The notes beneath the pieces were generated by a model. It was not told the origin of the DNA. It did not search any database and saw only the letters and a program-made list of their open reading frames with translations. Positions 1 to 10,098 of a stretch of DNA of 64,000 nucleotides are shown here, in pieces. The position numbers and the translations under genes were made by a program. Source of the DNA: Heliopora coerulea (Eukaryota > Cnidaria > Anthozoa > Scleralcyonacea > Helioporidae); assembly GCA_030142905.1 (NCBI GenBank), contig JASJOG010000212.1:62001-126000 (forward strand), in the 5' to 3' direction. Numbering within the stretch: the stretch's first letter is position 1; each line of letters begins with the position of its first letter.

Positions 1-3000
1 AAGGAGATGATCGACTTTATTGGGATCGATTTTTGCCAATTGATCTTTATTCCAAACATACGCTGAATTATTGTATTCTTTTAGCCACTCATCTGTCAGA
101 TTTCTACCATCTTTTCGGCACTTTGTCTTCTTCAAAATCCCATTTTGAGGATCCAGTTCTCCACATGGTAGGAAGTTTCGTCGCCCACCACCCATGACAA
201 CCTCCAGTCCATCACCATAGGGATACTCAATCAACTGGCGAGCTGTTGAGAAAAAGAAACCGTTTAGCATTAGGCATTCGCTGCAATGGTAAATTTTGTT
301 GTACGACAAGAAGAAAATATCCCCGAAAGGTAGCATCTTGTAGATTCAAGATATGAGTTAATGAACGTGACGAGTAACGATTCAGGGTTATACCTGTAAT
401 GTAAATTAGAGCCAGAACATAATTTGAGTCGTTTTCTCGTTTTGGCCATTGGTCATTAGTTTGTTTTTTTTTTTAAATAATTATTATTATTTGACTACTC
501 AAAGTTTCCAGCTGAGAAAGGTTTTTATTTAAGGGTGAAAAGCCACCCAAATTTTCCAACAAACAAAGTCCTCTGACTGTTCATATTAATTCTAACCTTC
601 TTTTGCAATGCGCGAGGATCCGTGAAATTAATACGTCTGAATAATCTAGGGATTCAGGAGCGAAACTAGGAATTTCGAAAAGTCAGGGTCAGATGATAGT
701 ATCAAAGCATCGTCGGTGGCGATTTTAATCATTTCCAATGAAGTAGATCTACGTGGCTTTGAGAAATGAGGACAAAAAGCTGGCACCAAAAGGGCACATG
801 TAAGATTTACCACAAAAAAGGGCAGGAGTCCGGACTCCCTTCAACCCCTCTTCAACCCCCCTTTAGCTGCGCCCCTGAAATTCAGGATGCACAGTTGAGA
901 CATAGCTTAGACACGTTTTACGTATCATCACGACTTATTAGATGACTTACCTATGTCTTTACAGGCGCCTTTAGAACTATAATCGTTCTGCCAACCTCTA
1001 TTAGGGGTGTGACTGTAGAATGCCGCTGGGGTGGCATGTGAAACAGGAGTGTTGGTCACTAAGCCTGTGGACAGCCCTTCCAACTCCGCATATGTCAAGA
1101 TAGATAACACTTCATTGCCGAAGGAACTGTTGCAGCTTCCATACACGGCGTTTTCATTCACACCAAGAACACCTGGAACAAAGCACAGATGAATAGTAAA
1201 GAAATCTAAAACTCGATAATTCTTGAGGTTAAACAAAAGGAAGATCAGAGCCTGTTTGTATATGTATATTTGATATGGATCCCGCTTGCTTTCCTCCTCT
1301 AATTTTTGCAGAAAACATCAATTCAAAAAACTTTCTTTGCCAATCAGAGCATACAGGGGTTCGTTTTAGAAGTCATTTAAACTTAGAGTCACGTCCAAGT
1401 CGCAAGTCATAGAACTGTGCAGCGTACTTGGTCGTTTCACTTCATGTTTCCACCAGTTAAACGTTCGTTCTTCATTCTGTTATACAATTTACTTTAAAAA
1501 CAGCCGCCTGAGTTCCAGGACACTATATTCTTCTATTATATTCTTTACTCTTTAATTTTTTTCAACATATTCAGTAAAATCAATTCGGAATTTTACCCAC
1601 TACAACTCACAGGTCAGTAATAAAAAGTGCATGATCAGGAAAAGCATTATCATAGTATCCTGACTGCACAGCAACCTACAGAGTGAGTCATTTTACGTAC
1701 GGAATACAAAACAATCTCAGCCGTATATTGAAAAAATTTTTAATCATATAATAGTTTATGTAGTTCAGTCTACATGCGTTATCCATTCCATCCATATTTA
1801 CCTTTCCTTGTTTTCACTCCGGTTGCAACTGCCGTAGCAGTGCCTGCAGAATCAGACGTCTGATAATCTGTGTTGTAAGTCTTTGACAAAGCTGTATAAG
1901 GGAATTCCTCCCAGCTTAAAACGTTTTCTTCTCCTGGTCGACCTTTATTTTGTCCATCAAAGATCCTGGCTGCAGTGGTTGTGCTGATACCCATGCCATC
2001 TCCTGATCAAAAATAGGATCAAACCAAAAATTAATAATGAAAAATATGTGACCTCATTTTCTAAAAACAAAAACAAACCCAGTAAGGGTGGTTGCACTAT
2101 TACTCGTGCCACCACCTGATCAAACATAAATAAATCTAAACTTGACGTTACGTACCAGCTTCTGCTTTATGGGATGGAAAAAAACAGGGAGACCGGTTGG
2201 AAAGGAGAATATGAGAGAGGGAGGAAAAAAGAAACAGACTGACAGGCAGACCAACAAACTAAAAGGCAGGCGTACAGGTACGGAGATAGACGGCCGGAAT
2301 GACTGACAGTCCAATGGAATTAACGAGCAGATGAACAGACAGACAATCAGTCTACTAATCAAACTGACAGGAGGATGGACGGAACGAACCAGCGGATGAA
2401 AGGGGCGGACACGCCCGTTAGACTCTCTCTTTTTCCAAAATATTTCCATATTCAATGCAAGACGTTATTTTCTGACTTTTCTTCTGAGGTAACTTTGGAT
2501 GGCGTAATCCTGTCTGGCAACATTGTTTGTGGCACGAGTTTATGTCATCGATATCAAAAATTCTTAACAGACGATTTTTTCCTGACGAGTTTCCATCTCA
2601 ATCTTTGGCCTTGTCCCGAGTAGATAAATGTGTTGTAAAGAACATACATACATGTCGACAAAGGTGTTTGTTTTAAAAAACAGTTTTGGTGCTCACGTTC
2701 CAAGAGGTAAGGCCTCCATGCGTTTCTTCCCCAGTAGGTTGACTTACCGATGAATAAGATTGTATTCTTGGCGGGGTTTGTGTTGGGACTTAGTTGAAAA
2801 TTCTTTCTGGTTAATTCGACGCCATCTTTGAACCACTGGTTTTTCGACTGCTCTGTGTAAATGTTGTCTTCCACTCCGCAGTGAACACCTACAGGACCAA
2901 CACAGAGTAGAACGAGTTGATCACGAGGGGCAATTCAAACCGCATATCCACTCAATGGATAACATAAATAATAATAATAACTTCACTTCGTGAGGGTAAC

Positions 3001-6000
3001 ATTATTGTTCGTAATAGTATTCTACAAAAACTAATGCCGGCTAACAATTTGAAATAATAGAGTAAAAACCACACCGAATAGAATCATCTTCAGAACTCAA
3101 GATCTAAATGAATGCAAGACGGGAACTAAACTGATAATATTTCGGCTTTATTACAAATTGATCATAACTTTGTAACAAAACCGAAATATTCCCAGTTTAG
3201 TTCCTATCTTGCATTTACTCACATCTTGAGTTCTCAAAATGATTCTATGCGAAGTATGTTTTCTACTCTATAGTTATTTACCTAATGGCCCTCTTGAAAA
3301 AGAATAAAAACAACACAGAACCAGACTAAATACATTGACAATCACAAAAATAGTACAATATTTAGGAATAACAATTACAATCGACATGGTATTTACAATT
3401 AGGACCTGAAAATTGTTTTAAGTGATCAACTTTGTAGTTAAGTTGGAGGAAAATTTGTTTCAATTTTGATTTTAAAAATATTGAACTGTAATCGTTGGTC
3501 TGTTTAACTCAGCTGGCAATGAATTAAAAAGCATAGCGCCGCTGTATGAAAACTTCGATTTTGCAAATTCAGATTTAACTTTTGGTATTGTTAAGTCGGT
3601 TAATGATGATCTTGTATTAACATTGTGAACATCTCGAGAAAGTGTGTACAGTCCACGAACATCGATAGGTAACGAAGATAGCCAACAGTTCAATTTAAAA
3701 ATGCATAAGATTATCACAATCAAGGAAACTCTTTCCACATACTGAGGAGTTAAAAGTTTTTGACTCGTGAGTAAACAATGCGCGGTTTAACCAAAAGTAT
3801 TTGTGATTGGTTAAAATACGTAAGTTTAGACTTTCGCGTTTACAAAATGTGAAGTAAATTGCAAGGTTTATCACAAGTAAGTCGCCTGTCCACCAAAATA
3901 CTGAAAGACACCATTTTCCCCCGGCTAACTTTCCGAGGTCATAATTTGAATCCCAGAGACAGGACAAGGGAAAAAATCTCGTTCTGCGAAATATTTGCGA
4001 AGGGCACACACGAGGGAGGTATGTGCAAGTTCATGATCAAACATATGATGGCCAAAAGCACAGCCGAAAGTGTCCTCATAACGGCAGAATCTTGTACGTA
4101 CCACGTACCTATTTCTATCTTTCTTAAACAATGGTATTTTTATCATGCATCCATCACGCTGTCTTCACGTGTTCCAACGTAGCCACTTTGAACGAAGTCT
4201 CTTTGTTTCAGCGGTAAGCGCTTTATATTAGTTTTCCCAGTTAAATTGTTAATACGATTTGGATATGGTATGTAAATTGTACTCTTGAGATGATAGATGG
4301 ACGTTCGTCAAGCTCTGTCCTCAGAAAAACGATTTCTGAGCCCCAGACGGGGATCGAACCCGCAACCTTCTGATGACTGGTGAGACGCTCTAACCATGGA
4401 GCTACCAAGACTCAGATGATGAGCTAAGGTGCAAGTTTGACATATGTGCGACCTAAGGGGAACGAGCTTGACGATCGTTCATCTATCATCTCAAGACATC
4501 TCCAAGCTCTCACACTTCTAAAATATAAATTTCAAATTGCACTCTGTTCGATGACATATGTTAAGTATTTAAATATCGACGAATATTAGTGCCCAGCAAA
4601 TGACTTTAATGCACGACATGACGACTGATCAAAGGTATAAAAATTTATTGCTAACGTTTCGTTGCCTTGCAGAGCAACATCATCTCTAATGATTTTATAC
4701 CGCTCGGATGATGTTGCACTGTAAAGCAACGAAACGTCAGCAATAAATTTTTTTACCTCTGATCAGTAGTCATTTCATGCCTTAAAGCCATTAGCTGGGC
4801 GCTAACATATTTAAACATCGGACTAAGATAAATCTTAAACTGTTAGGGTAACCTTCTGGCTATGATATTTGCACTATCGTCGTGTTTTGGTTATGTTAGG
4901 AAACCGCCACACAAGTGGTACAGTTTGTTGTAGTCATTATTAGTAGAAACTTACAAGTGGTCTAATGCAAATGCTGTAATCTGATTGGCCACGCTGCTCG
5001 GCTTTAATTATCAACGAATATTGAGTAGCCGCGAGTAACATAATGAGGGTGAGTTTTCTGGGGTCAAAAACATTGCTCACACCTAACATTTCCTAATAAA
5101 ATTGAAAAACTTGCTAACACAAATGAGTTTTTTTAAAACAAATAGATTATTCGTTCAAAATTTCTAAGCATTCAACTATCATCTCCGAGGAATGTCTAGC
5201 TCAATCTGATCATTAAACATAACTCGATAATCGGTATTTCATATTTAATCCCCCTGTTTGCCATGAAACACAATGGGTGACGTTATCTTTGCAATGATAT
5301 GTCCATCACGTTCTTAATATGCCATTGAATATCAAGAAGATGGGACTCTCTGCTGAGGGGCGAACAGAAATTTCTAGCGATGAGGCTCGATTTACTAAAT
5401 TTCCGGGTAAATATTAAACTAGACGATTACTTCACTAACCCACCATGGTACTTTAGCTTATTACAGCAATATTTCAAAATAAAAAGTACCGAATCTATCG
5501 ACATCTTCCGCAGTGGAAAATGCAGACACGCTTTTAATATCCTTTCCGGTCAGGAAAAGAGAAAAAACAAATTCAATAGATGTTTCAGCCGTAACGAATT
5601 TGCCCTTATCAACTATTATAGGTATTTTAAATGGTTAGCCAGATAATTGACGGCTCTGAGCCCCACATGGTCAATTAATGAACTTTTTGTCTCGGCGTAC
5701 GATAGTTGGACAGGCTTCATACCGCGTGGATAGAACAAATTGGAGGCCGATCGACTACGATACGCTTGTCCAATTGATTCTTCGCCTTGTGAAATGAAAT
5801 TATTTTTCCAGAGGACAATTCTTGGACAATTCTTTCTCAGTCGCTAATGTCATACTACATAATATAGCATGGACATTCTGCCGACTGAATCATGCACATC
5901 AGGAAGAATAATCGTACGCGACGATCTTATAGTGTCGATCAGTCTTGATACGACCTCGTAATAAAACATGAATAATATCTATTTAGGACACTCTCTTCAT

Positions 6001-7194
6001 CCAAGTGCTTTCCCATGGCGACCGGTAATTCGGTACAATATAATGAGGAAATACATAAACAGCAACAGAAAACGAAGATCGTGCAATCGTGCTCACGTAA
6101 GAAAATCTCTGACGGTTAGTCTCTTCGGTTTGGATGTAAATTCCTGAAGGAAGTTAACATGTGAAGTATATTCTTAACGTAAGGCAATTCGCATTTACAG
6201 CATAATTCATTTGGAAGCTGTCCAAGCCATATTGCGGTACCACGGGGAGTATAATTAATGTACGCTACTCCAGGTAACAAATCTGACCTTTTTTCTTTTA
6301 AATAACAACATGGAGTGCGTACATCTCACTGTGTCTGACTTCAATTTTCTTTTAAACATTACATTTGAGAAATTTAACGACATAAAGCATTCAGAACATG
6401 TTGCACAGCTGAGTTTCGAAATCTTGTCACTGATGGCCAGAAATCCCTGAGTGTCCACCTGGATATCTCCCGGGAGATTTGACCTGACATAACAACTACC
6501 TAACAACCTCAACCTTCTTTACGAAAGGAATATCTCAGACGTGCATCGGAAGTCACATAAATCGCTCATCTTCGCGACTAATATTGGCTTATTATGATTT
6601 TAGAAATTTGAGAGCTTGGTTATATCAGCGGTCAAACGCTGGTGGAGTATCAAAGGGTACATTTAAGAAGGGAGTAAGTTTTGAGCGTTCAGCAGTGATC
6701 TCGTGCTAGGTCATGTACGCGGAATACCATTTTCCGTAGCTTTCTAATTCAGAATAACGTTTAGCAGGAATTCGTGCTGTCTCATTTAGAGAAGCCAGTT
6801 CATTCACCCTGCCTTTCTAATTCAATACCAGTCCGAGCAAAGCACGTTGCATAACATGCCATTTCAAACTAACGCCTATGACGACGAATTTTCACCCGGT
6901 TTGATGCACTTCTTTGCGGTGAACAATGGAATAAATGACGGCGTATCGTTTCAGTATCAATAAATTCGTAATTTCTGTCTGCGAATATCAATGTAATGTG
7001 TTTTTTTTTTTTTCGCTCATACGGTTTGTATCGTCACCTTAGTAAAAAAGCTGATGAAGAGCCACCAGCGGCCAAACAAGACATGTAAATAAAGACTATA
7101 AAAGTTTATTTAAAATCACAAATGCTGAGCCTTACTTACAATTCAAGGAGAACAGGGAGAACAGAGAGAACAGCAGGGTGAAGGACGACGCCAT
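1..7194 (-). CDS. ALP: Alkaline phosphatase, left-hand tandem copy (exons 1-5, 3' part outside window)
   Basis: Metal-dependent phosphomonoesterase of the eukaryotic alkaline phosphatase family, expected at the outer cell surface. Exons in transcription order: 7140-7194, 2748-2888, 1802-2002, 951-1172 and 1-242. All introns are phase 1. The fifth exon should begin one base left of the window, because the matching exon of the neighbour is 243 nt and its donor follows directly. Exon 1 codes for a hydrophobic leader ([18 protein letters not shown]). Exon 2 ends and exon 3 starts in the metal-binding FIGDGMG. Exon 3 carries the nucleophile serine in DSAGTATA and exon 4 carries VSHATPAA. Exon 5 has the [10 protein letters not shown] and GGGRR segments. 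About 287 codons are visible, with no frame break. The remaining metal ligands and the C-terminus cannot be judged. Intron 1 (4.25 kb) is filled with foldbacks and a LINE remnant. Confidence 0.95.
334..360 (+). repeat. Isolated copy of a foldback core motif
   Basis: The stretch starting CATCTTGTAGATTCAAGAT and ending in ATGAGTT closely matches the core of the foldback at 26067-26315 and resembles part of the one at 14225-14363. No matching inverted arm is visible here, so it is probably a decayed half element in intron 4 of the phosphatase. Confidence 0.4.
2160..2400. repeat. Degenerate GACAGACN-type simple repeat
   Basis: Intron 2 of the left-hand phosphatase contains a purine-rich, imperfect repeat built from units such as GACAGAC, GACTGACAG and GGACGGA. 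Open frames across it on both strands are low-complexity products and are not annotated as genes. Confidence 0.6.
3057..3272. mobile_element. MITE-like foldback element (about 216 bp)
   Basis: Two arms of roughly 100 bases are inverted copies of each other. The left arm starts ATAGAGTAAAAACCACAC; the right arm, read on the minus strand, starts ATAGAGTAGAAAACATAC. Toward the centre both arms contain GGAACTAAACTG and the sequence for AATATTTCGG. It has no coding capacity. It sits in intron 1 of the left-hand phosphatase. Confidence 0.75.
3472..3738 (-). mobile_element. Non-LTR retrotransposon remnant (C-terminal end of the reverse transcriptase polyprotein)
   Basis: The minus-strand frame includes [20 protein letters not shown] followed by [13 protein letters not shown]. 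This resembles the segment near the C-terminus of LINE (CR1/L2-like) polyproteins, where an NTRSS motif is followed by a 'GA.LFNSLP' type motif. Only about 60 residues align by eye and the catalytic reverse transcriptase motifs are absent, so it is a 5'-truncated, dead copy in intron 1 of the left-hand phosphatase. Confidence 0.7.
4283..4496 (-). mobile_element. Foldback with 33-bp terminal inverted repeats enclosing a tRNA-like sequence
   Basis: The left arm (4283-4315) begins TCTTGAGATGATAGATGGAC and the right arm (4464-4496) is its inverted copy with about two mismatches over 33 bases. Between them, on the minus strand, positions 4413-4338 fold as a 76-nt tRNA-like cloverleaf. It has an A-box-like TAGCTCCATGG, a B-box-like GGTTCGATCCC, a pairing acceptor stem (GAGTCTT with GGGGCTC) and a paired T-arm. 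The anticodon loop reads CCAGTCA: the position before the anticodon is C, not the near-universal T, and one stem pair is mismatched. A functional tRNA is therefore unlikely. Related copies lie near 11273-11588 and 44026-44076. Confidence 0.75.
4582..4808. mobile_element. MITE-like foldback element
   Basis: The ends read TTAGTGCCCAGCAAATGAC on the left and, on the minus strand from the right, TTAGCGCCCAGCTAATGGC. The arms continue inward through a shared ATTTATTGCT and a GAAACGT-containing segment, up to a short loop near 4690-4710. The element is non-coding and lies in intron 1 of the left-hand phosphatase. Confidence 0.8.
4809..7139. other. Remainder of phosphatase intron 1, no recognisable gene
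   Basis: Open frames here (for example 5380-5646 plus and 6255-6512 minus) are short and match no family I know. A T-run lies near 7000-7014. Nothing else stands out. Confidence 0.5.
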
Positions 7195-7309
7195 ATCTTG
7201 GTATAGTTGCAAGGGTATTACCAACTTCTGATCTTCCTCTCCCGTTGCATTCCAATTCACCAGCGAGAGTCTCAGTCAGATCAAATCAACACTTCCTAGC
7301 ATTTCACTT

Positions 7310-7330
7310 TGGCCTCTGATTGGATGGTGT
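7310..7330 (-). promoter_or_regulatory. CCAAT box upstream of left-hand phosphatase
   Basis: On the minus strand the sequence reads CATCCAATCAGAGG, with the CCAAT core about 125 bases upstream of the start codon at 7194. A similar GCAGCCAATCAGAC is found at the same kind of distance upstream of the extra leader exon at 24814-24859. Assignment as a promoter element is inference from motif and position. Confidence 0.4.
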
Positions 7331-10056
7331 AATTCTTTGGTATCCTTTACGTAAGTAAAATAAATATTTAAGACGGAGGTAACTTCAAAGACTCTTCATA
7401 TTTCACGACAAATGTAACTGATGCATATTGAAATGGCCGAAGACGGCTTTCCGCTTCTGAGTAACAGTGGCAATACACGACAAACGTGCTTGGTAACCTG
7501 CCATGAACAGCTGAGGAAATGTTTCAAGTACAATGTGGTCAAACGTGATTATGTAAATCGATCGCAATTACTGACCGTAGACAGTGACGTGCTGGCAGGG
7601 GGGACCTTGGGGCCGTGGCCCCCCCTTGTTAAAATTTTATAAAGAGCGCGTAGTGCTTCCCGTGGATATAAAACACTGCACTAAATTAAGTAAAAATTGT
7701 TGTCAGAGTTTTAACTTTTTAAGGGTCGAAGAGACAAACAAGTCTGTTCTATTAGATGCTCACACAATGTTGCAATTATTTAACTCCTATTATCTAAGCT
7801 TCAACATAGCTGTAAATAGCAACTATGAAGAGTTGACTTGGCAATGACTGGAGAGCATGTTCCCAGTCTCAAGGCGTCTACAGGCAATCGCGTCTGTCCA
7901 CGCCACGAGTTTTAAAAGCAACTGGGTGCCAAAGTTAATTGACTTCCCCTGACATAGACTGACCAGCAGGCTACAGACTGCAGCCGAACGTCTGTGTTGT
8001 CGGACAACAATTTCCTCGTAAATATTTCAGGGATTCGACATAAACTATTGAAATTGTAAGCTTTCCATCTGTTAACTCGTAATATTACCAGGTGAATATC
8101 CTGATCTGGCAGGCCAAAGACTGAGGGTTTGGGTAATTTTCTAGGTGCTGCAGCACAAACATTATAGGGACATGTTCGTCAGTCACCATGCAACTTTCAT
8201 TGAATTAACTACGACTTATTTGGTTTTCTATTAATATGTGAACGAGTTTTTAAATGTACGTTCATTAGACTTTACATCCTTGTGACTACATCACCAGCTA
8301 AAGATGTTTATCTTCAATCAGACTCACGTTTAAGCAATGTTCGTAGTAATCTCAGATAATCTAGCAACAGACCAAATAAGGTTGCTTCATAATGTAGCAA
8401 CGAAGAGCAGCCCACAGATAATTTACTGATGAGTGAAGGTTATCATAATCTACCCAACCTCAGCGATCATTGTATTATACTGGATCTCTGATATAACGAA
8501 GACCCAAGAGACTGGGGAATACTGTTCGTTATAAACTGGAGTCCGTTATAAACAAAACCCCATTATGACAAATTTGTGGAAGAACGACCAAAATTTTCGT
8601 CATGTCAGAGTTTAAGGAGACATGAAAGAAAAACGTAATTAAGTATGTAACTTAACATGTTAAGAGAGATTAGGTCCAACGAGCCGTTGACATTGAACTT
8701 ACAGTCTTTAACAATGGAATACGAAGAGATTAATAGATGTCTGTCTTTGTTGTTCTCTTTCGTAGTTGTTTGTTCGCGGTCAACTTGGGTCTTATGGCGC
8801 GCAATTAATGTTATTAGTCTTTACAACATGTGGGGATCGTAATTATGGCGATGAAGTTTTGCCAAGTTCAATTCTCACAGTGAAATAAAATTAAGACGAA
8901 GTGATACAGATTACGTAACAGACCGAGATGCACCACGGCGCCAAAGTGAATTCAAAGTGATATTGAAAAAAAAAACTGTCAAGAAGTGATAAGCATTCTG
9001 TTCTGAAGAGCTGGGCGACCTTCGTCAGGACTCCGTCCGCTCTTCGCCGTTCTACTGCTGAAAACCGAAGAGTTTCTTAAACGTCATCTGTGAGATTCAA
9101 TATAAAGCCCCAGTCTAGATCACTAATACATGTTCCTGATTGGAATATTCTCTGAGATCGATCTTGACTAATTGAAGTACTTAAAATAATTGAGGAGAAC
9201 TGCTACACCAATATAAACAACAATAAATATAAAGAATTTCTCGCGCTCTCAAATGACGTCAAGCCAGTGTTTCACTTACCGGAATTTTAGGTGCTGTGCT
9301 GAATTTTTTTATTCGTCTTTCATTAGTTCCTCCGGAGGAATTTATTAGTTCACAAAACAAAGAAAAATTCCGCTCCTCGCCTAAAATTCCACTCAGCGGA
9401 AAAGCAGCTTTAAATCGTAAGCCTGTGCCGTAATAAGTGATCAACGTCTTTCCTGTAGTTAAAGTGCCAGAGTAAGAACATTACTGAGAGCAAAATGAGT
9501 TACTGAAAGCAAAGAAAAATGGGCCCACTACACGAGTACAGTTGAGCAGTTTGCCAGGAACAAACAAATGGCGAACAGATGAGCAAAAGTACCACAGTGT
9601 GATAGAAAGAAAATGTTTTTTTCCAGCAATAACGATTAATGACCAGAGTGCCAGAACTTGAGTGCATGCAGGTGGTTTGGGAATAATGAATTTTGATTTT
9701 TTTTTTCCAGCCAAGTTCATGGACGTAAGAGCATGTGAGGTCTTGGTTACTGGACACAAATATTCATCGCACATTTACCAAATCTCAAGTAGAAATTTAT
9801 ATCGACTAATAGTGCAATTAGTGTGATAGCATTTGGCCTATTTGTTGAATATCAAATTACTCGCAGCTAAGCAATAAAATTAAGGGATTACAAATTAAAT
9901 ATGCTAATCACACCAAATAAAAGTTTACAAGGATTATAGATAAGTAAATCTTAAAAAAAGGTTGGTAGCTTATATTTGCCAGTTGTCTTACAAAGTTATT
10001 TACTCGACGAGTTAACTGGTTAACGTTATCAATTATAATAATAATACACCTGTTAT

Positions 10057-10062
10057 TTTATT
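10057..10062 (-). terminator. Polyadenylation signal of right-hand phosphatase
   Basis: AATAAA on the minus strand, about 37 bases after the stop codon at 10099-10101. Confidence 0.6.
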
Positions 10063-10098
10063 ATTTGTGACATTAAACGAAGCACGGTAAACTATATG

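Larger units (their letters stand above)
7195..10098. other. Intergenic region between the two phosphatase genes
   Basis: It contains the promoter side of the left-hand copy and the 3' end of the right-hand copy. Around 7594-7640 there is a G/C-run block typical of the ends of non-autonomous DNA transposons. An unassigned exon-like open stretch lies at 9280-9452 on the minus strand (see findings). The rest shows no gene. Confidence 0.5.

Noticed and set aside
655..879. Possible hAT-like element with TCAGGAGCG...CGCCCCTGA ends
   Set aside because: The termini match over only a few bases and no target duplication was found; left out of the feature list.
4338..4413. Functional tRNA gene (Thr, anticodon AGT)
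   Set aside because: The base before the anticodon is C, not T, and one anticodon-stem pair is lost. The sequence is enclosed in inverted repeats and has degenerate relatives, so it is better read as a mobile element.
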